The translations under genes and the position numbers were made by a program. Positions 1-6,516 of a stretch of 15,482 nucleotides of DNA are shown here, piece by piece (position 1 is the first letter of the stretch; the number at the start of each line of letters is the position of its first letter). This DNA comes from CAYMWF01 sp964394085 [NCBI: uncultured Gemmatimonadota bacterium] (lineage in GTDB: Bacteria > GCA-2686955 > CAYMWF01). The stretch lies in NCBI GenBank assembly GCA_964394085.1, contig CAYMWF010000103.1, positions 1,063 through 16,544 on the forward strand, read 5' to 3'. The notes under the pieces were generated by a model, which worked only from the letters and a program-made list of their open reading frames with translations, was not told where the DNA came from and made no database searches.

Positions 1-857
1 CCCCATTTCATGTATAATTAGTCCGGAGAATAATCCCATATTCTGCAGTTAGTGATAGTTGGGGAGGAGTAGTCGCAACTTATCCCGCCGCCGTAGTCAG
101 CCGAATTCTCTGAAATCGTGCAGTTTATGATGGTCGGGGCAGAACCAGAAAAGTAACCGTCGCAAAAGATCCCGCCGCCGGAGTATTAAGCCGTATTATT
201 CGATATCGTGCAGTTCTTGATGGTTAGGGCGGAGTAAGTGTAGTCAAAGATCCCGCCGCCGTGCGAGCCAGCCGTATTCCCGGTTAGAGTGCAGTTCGAG
301 ATTGCAGGATAGGAGTCGTAGGCGCAAAAGATCCCGCCACCGCCGTAGTCAGCCGTATTCCCTGATATCGTGCAGTTCATGATGGTGGGGGAGGATCCGT
401 CGCAATAGACCCCGCCGCCGGCGGAGTCAGTCGTATTCCCGGTTATTGTGCAGTTCGTGATAGTCGGGGAGGAGTCATACCTGCAATAGATCCCGCCGCC
501 GTCATCGTTCACGTTGCCGTTGCAGATTGTGAACCCCTCCAACCTTGAGCCAGCGCCTTCACCGCCCCTGAAGTTAAATCCCCTGCCGTTGTTTTCGCAG
601 TCGATGATGGTGTATTCAGGCCCGTTCTCTGAAATGACGGTTATCATCCTGCCCTCATAATCTAGATTCTTGTTTCCTGCTCCGTTGTACGTGCCGGGCG
701 CAACAAGAACCGTATCACCATCCACCGCAGCATCAATCCCCGCCTGGATCGTCGGCAGATCACCGGGCACCCGAATCGTCGCCCCGGACACCATCGATAC
801 CAGTAGCACCAGCGATAGACTGCCCATCGCAAGCATGCGGGTGAAGGTTCTCGGCAT
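1..857 (-). pseudogene. Pmp-like beta-helix surface protein, broken by two in-frame stops, runs off the window
   Basis: The start chosen is the ATG at 857, which has AGGGAGG six bases upstream and begins a clear signal peptide (MPRTFTRMLAMGSL, then a hydrophobic run ending in VSGA). The mature protein begins with the N-terminal cap common to this locus (TIRVPGDLPTIQAGIDAAVD), then 23-26 residue coils of the form GGGI(Y/F)C..SP(T)I.NCTI.GNTA, as in right-handed beta-helices and chlamydial Pmp repeats. Translation stops at TAA 186-188 after 223 residues. The same frame continues with two more perfect coils (GGGIFC, GGGISC) and NCRIWDYSPD, then meets a second TAA at 18-20 where intact paralogs read PDEVYI. 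Both stops are one base from a sense codon. I read it as a decaying copy or silent donor; a truncated exported product of 223 residues could still be made. Confidence 0.8.
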
Positions 858-863
858 TCCGTT

Positions 864-870
864 CCTCCCT
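864..870 (-). promoter_or_regulatory. Shine-Dalgarno AGGGAGG deciding the start at 857
   Basis: AGGGAGG lies six bases before the ATG at 857. An upstream in-frame ATG also exists, but it sits in the transcribed leader, and its codons (SETNQPGRNG) would put charged and polar residues before the signal peptide. The internal ATG is therefore preferred. Confidence 0.7.
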
Positions 871-895
871 GGCTGGTTCGTTTCACTCATGCAGA

Positions 896-924
896 AGTAT
901 AGCACGGAACCGGCTGCCCGGCAA
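896..924 (-). promoter_or_regulatory. Promoter of the locus family (extended -10 TGCTATACT)
   Basis: Minus-strand -10 TATACT at 896-901 is preceded by TGC, an extended -10. A weaker -35 candidate, TTGCCG, lies at 919-924 with a 17-base spacer. The stretch GTGCTATACTTC followed by CATGAGTGAAACGAACCA is nearly repeated before the gene starting at 9021, and its core recurs before 11519 and at 15443-15448. Confidence 0.6.
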
Positions 925-940
925 ATTCAGCGAATCCAAT

Positions 941-1186
941 GACGTTTATAACCATGGTGAATTCAAATTGATCAAGGTCGAAGCGCCGACCGCCGTAACC
1001 GACGCCAGAGGCTAAGGTGTAGGTGCCAAGGTGTCAACCATGCGGTACCTGGTACTCGAACTCGCACGAGAGATCGTTGGAGAGTGCGATCGATGCGAAG
1101 ACTGGTTCATCAAACGGTTAACCGGGCAGTAATACACCGATTGAAAGACGAATCGCCGTCACTGTTTGCAAGCTTCCCGTGTATGG
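941..1186 (-). pseudogene. Relic of the C-terminal Ig-like domain of a beta-helix paralog
   Basis: The minus strand translates, without gaps, as the C-terminal domain of the gene at 6517-7681. The relic reads TAIRLS..., PVFASIALSNDLSCEFEYQV, then GTYTLASGVGYG and FDLDQFEFTMV. The intact copy reads AAIRLP..., PVFASIAPSSNLSCEFEYQV, GTYSFAAAVGYG and FDRDRFKFTVI. Two in-frame stops break it: TAA for an Asn codon (LPG*PF) and TGA for the Trp of GWHPGTY. No start or beta-helix part remains upstream, because recognisable homology ends near 1186, where the promoter of the plus-strand gene begins. It is a dead fragment, either part of a gene split by the plus-strand gene or an independent remnant. Confidence 0.8.
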
Positions 1187-1193
1187 AATCCGG

Positions 1194-1222
1194 ATGACAA
1201 AACCGGCTTAAAAGCTTATACT
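1194..1222 (+). promoter_or_regulatory. Sigma-70-like promoter of the plus-strand beta-helix gene
   Basis: ATGACA at 1194-1199, a 17-base spacer, then TATACT at 1217-1222; each hexamer is one mismatch from the bacterial consensus. It lies about 65 bases before the TTG start at 1289. Confidence 0.5.
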
Positions 1223-1276
1223 CCTACCAGACAAAGTTGAGTGAAATGACAAATTCCAATAGAGTTTCCTGTAAAT

Positions 1277-1282
1277 AGGAGG
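1277..1282 (+). promoter_or_regulatory. Shine-Dalgarno AGGAGG supporting a TTG start
   Basis: A perfect AGGAGG lies six bases upstream of TTG at 1289. No ATG or GTG in the same frame is placed as well relative to the signal peptide. Confidence 0.75.
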
Positions 1283-1288
1283 TCTGGT

Positions 1289-3412
1289 TTGAGCAGCGGA
1301 TACAGACTGTTCTTCTCGATTCTAGCAACCGCTGCATCACTCTCGATCACAACCGCCGCCACTCTTCGCGTTCCGGATACATATGCCACGATCCAGGCCG
1401 GTATCGACGCCGCAGTTAACGGGGATACCGTTCTCGTGGCGACGGGAACATTTACCGGCGAGGGCAACCGAGGCATTGATACCTGGGGAAAAGAGATTGT
1501 GGTGAGGTCCGATTGCGGTTCTGACAGTACGGTCATCGATTGTGGATTCATCAGGAATGGATTTATCTTCACGACTCATGAAAACAGATCGACGAAACTG
1601 GATGGCTTCGCGGTAAAGAACGGGAGTGATGAGAGCGGCGGCGGTATTTACTGTCTACAGTCTTCGCCAACCATCTCAGATTGCACGCTGTCCGGCAATG
1701 CAGCTTCAGCAGGGGGTGGTATTTACTGTAAACAATCGTCTCCATCGATTGTAAATTGCATGATATACGCTAATTCCGCAGTCGACGGTGGCGGTATATA
1801 CTGCTTCAACGCTTCTTATCCCATGATTCAAAACTGTATAATCTCAGATAATACCGCAGCGGAATACGGCGGTGGGATCGGAACCTATTGGAATGGTAAT
1901 CCAACCGTAACCGATTGTTCGATAACCGGTAATACGGTGAGTTTACACTCCGGTGGAGGTATATCGATCGAATCCTCGGCACCCATAATAAATGCCTGTT
2001 TTATTTCTGATAATTTCGCCCAGATGGGCGGAGGTCTCTTCTACATTAACTGCAGGGATCAAGGACCCGTTATATCCGGTTGCACGATAATCGCTAATAC
2101 GGCCGAAGACTTCGGCGGCGGTATATGTGTACTCACTTCAATCGGAGAAATATCGAATTGTATCATATCGGACAATATAGTAACCGATCAGCATGGGGGC
2201 GGCGTCAGTATGTTCGGCAGTTATTCAACTGTAAGCAGTTGCTTGATCTCAGGAAACAAGGCCCTCGAAGGAGACGGTGGAGGTCTCTTTTTCTTCGATT
2301 ATGGTACACCGGTCATCAATTCCTGCACGATTTCCGGTAATACAGCGAGTGGCGAAGGGGGCGGAATACACTGTGATTGGCATTCATCTCCCGTCTTCAA
2401 CGATTGTGATATCCTATTCAATGACTGTCCGAGCTATATCGCGGGAGGTGGCGGCGTCGCGTGCGATGGGGAATCGAAACCGAGCATCAGCCGATGTAGA
2501 ATCATCGGAAATTCCACCGGTGTCAGCGGTGGGGGAATCTACTCCGAATGGGACGCCGAACCGTGGATCTCCGAATGCCTGATACATGGCAACACCGCCG
2601 ACTACGCAGGAGGGGGTATAGCCTTCTACTGCTCGGACGGGAGCATCACCAAATGTACGATAACCTGTAATTCAGCATCAGAAAACTGCGGCGGTATTCA
2701 CATCGACTCATCCGATCCACCAGTCGTCAACTGCATTATATGGAGCAACGAAAACGGGCAGATCTTTAAACGTGGCAGCAGCTCTCCCTTAATCGTTTAC
2801 TCGGATATTCAGGGGGGATGGCCCGGTTATGGTAACATCAGCGAGTATCCCGGGTTCGCCTGCATCGGGAGGAGGGATCTCAGGCTGCTCGGTGATTCAC
2901 CCTGCATCGATACGGGGAATCCCGGTGAATTCGATCCCGATGAAAGCAGGAGCGACATGGGGGCATACTATTTCGATCAAACGAAGTATCTGACGATTTA
3001 CATGTCCCCAGATACCTCCGAAGTTTCGCAAGGCGGCAGCCTCAATATTCTTTACACCGTCATCAACAGAAATGAACAGCCGGAAGGATTCCTGCTGAAC
3101 AGCGAGGTTATTACATCGGAAGGCGATACGATCGCAGTACTGGAAGCGGAGTATTATGAAATTCCTGCGGATTATTCCGGCAACGCCCGGCTGGTACATC
3201 AAATACCGGTTGCAGCACCCTCCGGTACTTATCAATATACATCCATTATAGGCCCTTCCCCCTCAGAAACATATGCCGAAGACACTTTTTTCTTCGAGGT
3301 GATGCAAGTATCAGTTGTAGAGAGCTTCCTCTGTGGAAGGCTCCCCAGCAACTACGCATGGCACGGTGGATTTATGCAAGAACTGGAAGCCGAAATGAAG
3401 AAACGGGAATAA
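1289..3412 (+). CDS. Exported Pmp-like right-handed beta-helix protein with Ig-like C-terminal domain
   Basis: 707 residues. Residues 1-24 form a signal peptide (SILATAASLSITTAA) followed by the family cap (TLRVPDTYATIQAGIDAAV). About residues 115-480 are coils of the GGGIYC...NC.I..N type. The segment GNISEYPGF, SPCIDTGNP and RSDMGAYYFD closes the helix near residue 560. An Ig-like domain (YLTIYMSPDTSEVSQGG to DTFFFEVMQVS, about 567-673) is homologous to that of the gene at 6517-7681. The protein is presumably on the cell surface or secreted, with an adhesin-like or carbohydrate-binding role; no catalytic residues are recognisable. Oddities: it is the only large plus-strand gene among minus-strand paralogs, it has a TTG start, and its last ~30 residues are antisense to a minus-strand relic (3314-3580), so the natural C-terminus is probably lost. 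No T9SS sorting domain is in frame. Confidence 0.88.
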   Translation: MSSGYRLFFSILATAASLSITTAATLRVPDTYATIQAGIDAAVNGDTVLVATGTFTGEGNRGIDTWGKEIVVRSDCGSDSTVIDCGFIRNGFIFTTHENRSTKLDGFAVKNGSDESGGGIYCLQSSPTISDCTLSGNAASAGGGIYCKQSSPSIVNCMIYANSAVDGGGIYCFNASYPMIQNCIISDNTAAEYGGGIGTYWNGNPTVTDCSITGNTVSLHSGGGISIESSAPIINACFISDNFAQMGGGLFYINCRDQGPVISGCTIIANTAEDFGGGICVLTSIGEISNCIISDNIVTDQHGGGVSMFGSYSTVSSCLISGNKALEGDGGGLFFFDYGTPVINSCTISGNTASGEGGGIHCDWHSSPVFNDCDILFNDCPSYIAGGGGVACDGESKPSISRCRIIGNSTGVSGGGIYSEWDAEPWISECLIHGNTADYAGGGIAFYCSDGSITKCTITCNSASENCGGIHIDSSDPPVVNCIIWSNENGQIFKRGSSSPLIVYSDIQGGWPGYGNISEYPGFACIGRRDLRLLGDSPCIDTGNPGEFDPDESRSDMGAYYFDQTKYLTIYMSPDTSEVSQGGSLNILYTVINRNEQPEGFLLNSEVITSEGDTIAVLEAEYYEIPADYSGNARLVHQIPVAAPSGTYQYTSIIGPSPSETYAEDTFFFEVMQVSVVESFLCGRLPSNYAWHGGFMQELEAEMKKRE

Positions 3413-3580
3413 CTTCGGATCTATGTCGATATTACCTTCACCTGACCAACCGCCTCTTTATCGATATTACCTTCACCTGACCAAACCGCCCTTGATGTCA
3501 GAGCGTGTAACGGCCGGGCCACCGGAAGCCACATGCATCTCACCAGGAAAATCGTTCCAGAGTTGGTATTCACCAGTACG
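3314..3580 (-). pseudogene. Relic of a beta-helix paralog, partly beneath the 3' end of the plus-strand gene
   Basis: Read on the minus strand, 3580 to about 3480 gives LWNDFPGEMHVASGGPAVT and SDIKGG. The gene at 9309-11519 has LWNDTPEEVYIHSGDPCIT and SNIQGG. One extra T in GGCGGTTTGG and a 35-bp tandem duplication then break the frame. After them the reading resumes as GGWSGEGNIDIDPKLF, FGFQFLHKSTVPCVVAGEP and STEEALYN. This aligns without gaps with FGFDYGLRTSSPCIDSGDP, AIEDEIYD in the 9309-11519 protein. A TGA at 3311-3313 stands where the paralog has Trp. It is a pseudogene fragment of the class ending in MGAYGG. Its lower part is overlapped by the stop and last codons of the plus-strand gene. 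Confidence 0.75.
3426..3491. repeat. 35-bp tandem duplication inside the relic
   Basis: TCGATATTACCTTCACCTGA starts at 3426 and again at 3461, each copy continuing CCAA(A)CCGCC. On the minus strand each unit encodes GGWSGEGNID, the signature that closes the beta-helix in this family. Since 35 is not a multiple of three, the duplication itself causes a frameshift. Confidence 0.9.
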
Positions 3581-3624
3581 ATTAATCAAGCCATCTGAGC
3601 CAGCCCCTGTTTCCTGGACCGCCG

Positions 3625-3954
3625 GTGGGTGTAAAGATGCCTGATGACAGCAAGGCTCTCCCGCCAACAGAGAACAAACTTTGCACTCTCGAACAGAACT
3701 TCCCGAACCCATTCAATCCAACGACAACGATCTTATACACACTGACTCGGGAAAGCTGCGCATCCCTGAGAGTCTTCAACATGTCCGGTCAACTGGTGGC
3801 TACCCTCGTCGATGGTGTGCAGGGAACAGGCCTTCATTCTGCAATCTGGCGCGGCACAAACGACGCTGGTCTTCCTGTAAGTTCGGGGGTCTACATTTAC
3901 AGGCTGACTGCGGGCGCCATTACCGAAAACAACAAGATGATACTTCTCAAATGA
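3625..3954 (+). pseudogene. Orphan T9SS type A / FlgD Ig-like C-terminal sorting domain
   Basis: From about residue 17 the reading is CTLEQNFPNPFNPTTTILYT, then SLRVFNMSGQLVATL, SGVYIYRLTAG and a terminal KMILLK. These are the standard landmarks of the type IX secretion C-terminal signal with FlgD-like Ig fold found in FCB bacteria, which normally ends a much larger secreted protein. Here only ~95 residues of it exist. The frame has a stop at 3583-3585, no signal peptide, and only a GTG with no ribosome site as a possible start. It is therefore the tail of a lost gene, perhaps the original tail of the plus-strand beta-helix gene now separated from it by relic sequence. The domain implies that the organism has a type IX secretion system. 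Confidence 0.8.
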
Positions 3955-4270
3955 GCCGACCCGGAGTTAAAGACAGGCATTATCTGAGCTGCAGCTACTA
4001 CATACCGGTCCGCTTCAACTGCGATAAAAAGGCGCAGGGCACCGGTCATCCATCGACCCACTATCACAGGATTGCCGTGGGTAGCTGGTCTTGTACCGCA
4101 GGTTCTTCGCCGGTTCCCTACCGAGTTTTCACGATGAATCACACGAGAGATAAGCCGTTGGGCACATTACCTCATACATGTAGCCTTGGATATCATTTAC
4201 AGCTCGATGACTTTACCGAGATCGCGTCAGCTTGATCGCCCTGAATTGTAACTTTTTTGTCACCGTCAGA
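3955..4270. other. Non-coding stretch without recognisable gene
   Basis: About 300 bases after the sorting-domain fragment. No reading on either strand shows homology to the families in this locus, a signal peptide or a ribosome site. I see nothing supportable here. Confidence 0.5.
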
Positions 4271-4310
4271 AACCAACCTAACCACACCTAACCAAACGTA
4301 ACCAAACGTA
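4271..4310. repeat. Four tandem 10-bp repeats (ACCAAACGTA-like)
   Basis: The units are AACCAACCTA, ACCACACCTA, ACCAAACGTA and ACCAAACGTA. The last two are identical, and the 10-bp period puts each copy on the same face of the helix, as expected for cooperative binding of a small protein. They lie ~80 bases before the tRNA 3' fragment, a placement like that of integrase arm-type sites; this role is inference. Confidence 0.7.
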
Positions 4311-4349
4311 GGAAATTGCTGCAACTTATTGATGCAAAACGTAAGTACA

Positions 4350-4388
4350 AGCACGACGGGGGATTCGGAGCCCCCGCCTTTTTGTGCT
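4350..4388 (+). terminator. Hairpin with T tract, possible intrinsic terminator
   Basis: CGGGGG at 4356-4361 pairs with CCCCCG at 4371-4376 around an ATTCGGAG loop, followed by CCTTTTT. AGCAC (4350-4354) can pair with GTGCT (4384-4388) outside the T tract, extending the structure. It could end plus-strand transcription from the sorting-domain fragment, or be part of an attachment-site structure. No intact upstream gene clearly needs it. Confidence 0.4.
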
Positions 4389-4391
4389 GTT

Positions 4392-4441
4392 TCGGACTGA
4401 AAATCCGTGTGTCCGCAGTTCAATTCTGCGGCTCGACACCA
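4392..4441 (+). tRNA. 3' half of a tRNA-Phe (GAA)-like gene; no 5' half, possible att site
   Basis: The sequence carries an anticodon arm (CGGA, loop CTGAAAA with GAA anticodon, TCCGT), variable loop GTGTC, and a perfect T arm (CGCAG-TTCAATT-CTGCG). It ends with acceptor strand GCTCGAC, discriminator A and encoded CCA (4439-4441). The 5' partner GTCGAGC and any D arm are absent upstream; identity stops at the first base pair of the anticodon stem. A non-functional fragment cut at this point is what an integrase using a tRNA 3' end leaves at the distal end of an island. A simple tRNA pseudogene is the alternative. Confidence 0.65.
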
Positions 4442-4509
4442 CGCTTTTCCCGGTCATTCCATGGTTTCCGTGAAAGTCGTTATAATTCAAAGGGTTTTGG
4501 CATTGCACA

Positions 4510-4843
4510 GGCTGGCGGGGGAGCGCCTTCACGCCCGGAGGACATAGCGGAGTCATCCGGGGTAGGGAGGGACACCGCTCATCCAGGAACATTGATCATA
4601 CCATCCGTCCTGCTGGTGATGGCTCTCGATACTCTGCGAGCAGGGGAAGCGGCGGGGGCGACACTTCCGTGCGGAGGATCAGAAGCGCTGATGTTTGAGC
4701 TGCGGGAGGGGCGGGAAGCTGCGAGCAGGCGCGAGCAGCGCGGGAACGGAACAGCGAGTTTCAGCGCTTCCCGGAGCGAGGGACTAGCAGAGCCGGATGA
4801 CGCAGCGTGCTCCGCAGGGCGGGAAGGCGCTCCCCCGCCAGCC
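4510..4843. mobile_element. 334-bp element with 27-bp near-perfect inverted ends (MITE/REP-like)
   Basis: The ends GGCTGGCGGGGGAGCGCCTT... (4510-4536) and 4817-4843 are reverse complements with one mismatch in 27. An inner inverted pair, GAAGCGCTGA / TCAGCGCTTC, lies near 4682-4691 and 4762-4772. The outermost ~30 bp of the left side and ~50 bp of the right side (GGATGACGCAGCGTGCTCC.CAGGGCGGGAAGGCGCT) recur at 14046-14115, where the interior is missing. The element is G+C-rich, and the long reading frame across it is low-complexity (EGREAASRREQRGNG), so I do not call a gene. No transposase is present. It is most like a non-autonomous palindromic element; target duplications are not obvious. 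Confidence 0.7.
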
Positions 4844-4918
4844 TTTGGGATATCCTGAATTTTGTGTCACGAGAAGTCAGAGGACAGGCAAGATGCGTCA
4901 TTCAATGCTTGCCGGGCC
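4844..4918. other. Short spacer 3' of the phosphatase with weak hairpin
   Basis: On the minus strand, GGCAAG and CTTGCC form a 6-bp stem with a 15-base loop at about 4890-4913, just after the phosphatase stop. No U tract follows, so it is only a weak terminator candidate. Confidence 0.25.
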
Positions 4919-6313
4919 CTAGTCCATGATCCGGGAGAGAAGTTTCGGAAGAGCGGTGTTGTCCAGGTAAGGTCCGCGTATCGGATCTTCACGACTCAGG
5001 CACAGCCTCAGTAGAGATGCGCATGCACCCCTTGCGTATATCGGTACAAGGCTGTTCGTGTGATCGCTGCTGTTCCACTCCATCCCGGGCATGTTGCCGG
5101 CGCCGTAATTCTGAAGCGATTCATGAGACCAGACCTCCTCGCCCGCGTATTCGCGCTCCCGGGTGATATATCCGCACTCGTGGTCGGAGGTGACGATCAC
5201 GAGCGTCCGGTCCCAGAAGTCGTGCCAATCCACCCAGTCCACCACGAGGTCGACGGCGTCGTTAAAGGCGATCTGCTCTTCGATCATCCTCCCCGCGGCG
5301 TTCAGGTGGCTCGCCCTGTCCACGGCGCCGCCCTCAATCATCAAGAAAAAGCCGTCCTCGTCCTCATCGAGCACGTTGAGTGCCGCCGCCGTCATTTCGG
5401 ACAGGGTTGGAACCGTTGATATCAGAGGATCCTCGAAGGGATCCGAATCAATGCAGCCTGCCCGGTGAACCTGCAGCGCACTAAACACCTGGGGTATGCC
5501 TATCACGCGTTTGGGAGTGTATCCCAGCATCAGATCCCGGAAGTCTTCGCGGGTTTCCACCAGAGTCCACTCATCGTCCATCAGGTCGTTATGATCGGCG
5601 TCTACGGCCGATCCGGCGACTCCATCGACTATCATGTCCCATAATGTTCTGTTGCATACATATTCATAATTGCCGTGATAGTCCAGCTCTCCATCGTTAT
5701 TGTAGAGAGGATGTCCGCAACCCATGATGACATCGAGCCGGCTCTCCTCAATCATTTCGTACGCAATCTGGCGGTAGTTGCTTCGCGAAACGTTGTGGGC
5801 CGCGAACCCGGCCGGAGTGGCGCTGCTGAACTGCACGCTCGACACTACTCCGGTCGCTTTCTCCAGCTCCTCGGCTTTCTCGATGAGATGTTCAAGCAGA
5901 TCTCCTTCCGAATCCACCCCGATCATTCCGCGACTCGTTTTGAAGCATGTCGACATCGCTGTGGCCGATGCAGCCGAATCGGTGACTCGTTCCGTCACAT
6001 ACAGGAAATCCGACCACGCGAGGTCCGGATCATATCCATGCCCGCCCGTGGCGAAGGTGCTCATTGAATAAATGACGGGGAAACGCTCGAAGGAGCTGAT
6101 TCCCGAACAGCCGTACTGGTATATATCGGCCGCCTTCACATGATTGAATCCGCTTCCGTCGCTGATCATGACGATGATGTTTTTCACCGACGGAGGACTC
6201 AGATAGTTCTTTTCGCCATTGGCGGATACCGTCTCCGCAGCAAAGCCCGAAAAGAGAAGAAGGATGAGCGCCGCCGGGAAGAAGGAGGGAAATGCCGTTG
6301 GATTGGGTTTCAT
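4919..6313 (-). CDS. Exported alkaline phosphatase (PhoA family)
   Basis: 464 residues, full length for the family. It begins at ATG 6313 with GGGAGG six bases upstream. Residues 1-31 form a signal peptide (AALILLLFSGFAAETVSA). It hydrolyses phosphomonoesters outside the cytoplasm. Visible active-site elements are: metal-ligand Asp52 (IIVMISDGSG), catalytic Ser113 in VTDSAASATA, Thr166 (SATPAG) and Arg177 (VSRSNY). Further metal ligands are Glu327, Asp332 and His336 (MIEGGAVDRASH), Asp377-His378 (VTSDHECG) and His418 (SSDHTNSLVPIYARG). The core two-zinc site and phosphate-binding Arg therefore look complete. It stands alone, convergent with nothing, with its own promoter candidate at 6369-6374. 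A sulfatase is excluded because the nucleophile motif is DSA, not C/S-x-P-x-R. Phosphate limitation is the usual inducer, but no Pho box was recognised. Confidence 0.93.
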   Translation of the reverse strand: MKPNPTAFPSFFPAALILLLFSGFAAETVSANGEKNYLSPPSVKNIIVMISDGSGFNHVKAADIYQYGCSGISSFERFPVIYSMSTFATGGHGYDPDLAWSDFLYVTERVTDSAASATAMSTCFKTSRGMIGVDSEGDLLEHLIEKAEELEKATGVVSSVQFSSATPAGFAAHNVSRSNYRQIAYEMIEESRLDVIMGCGHPLYNNDGELDYHGNYEYVCNRTLWDMIVDGVAGSAVDADHNDLMDDEWTLVETREDFRDLMLGYTPKRVIGIPQVFSALQVHRAGCIDSDPFEDPLISTVPTLSEMTAAALNVLDEDEDGFFLMIEGGAVDRASHLNAAGRMIEEQIAFNDAVDLVVDWVDWHDFWDRTLVIVTSDHECGYITREREYAGEEVWSHESLQNYGAGNMPGMEWNSSDHTNSLVPIYARGACASLLRLCLSREDPIRGPYLDNTALPKLLSRIMD

Positions 6314-6368
6314 CGCTCGCCTCCCGCATCCGCGTCGTGCATAGAAGCCGATCCTGATCCTTTATGGC

Positions 6369-6374
6369 AGTATA
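6369..6374 (-). promoter_or_regulatory. -10 candidate of the phosphatase gene (TATACT)
   Basis: TATACT within GATTCTATACTGCC lies about 55 bases before the phosphatase ATG. No convincing -35 lies 16-18 bases upstream, and the flanks differ from the family promoter of the beta-helix genes. Confidence 0.35.
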
Positions 6375-6516
6375 GAATCCCCATCGATCATTTTATCGGC
6401 AGAGAATTCTACATTCGCCCGCCTGTGCTAAATTTTCTTCTAAATAGCAGGCTGAGCATTTTAAGGATGATGGATGACCGGGATAGAATGAGCAGCACAA
6501 AGGCGGAAAGACGAGG

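Noticed and set aside
18-188. Stop-codon reassignment (TAA read as sense)
   Set aside because: TAA is the terminator of intact genes in the same window (for example at 6517 and 3412), so two nonsense mutations are simpler.
4350-4441. Intact tRNA gene
   Set aside because: The D arm and the 5' acceptor strand complementary to GCTCGAC are absent; the upstream sequence is a GC hairpin with a T tract instead.
4316-4858. 180-codon plus-strand open frame across the tRNA fragment and palindromic element
   Set aside because: It runs through a tRNA 3' half and an inverted-repeat element, is low-complexity, and has no ribosome site.
4919-6313. Sulfatase partner for the FGE-like protein
   Set aside because: The enzyme has the alkaline phosphatase nucleophile motif VTDSAASATA and no C/S-x-P-x-R motif.
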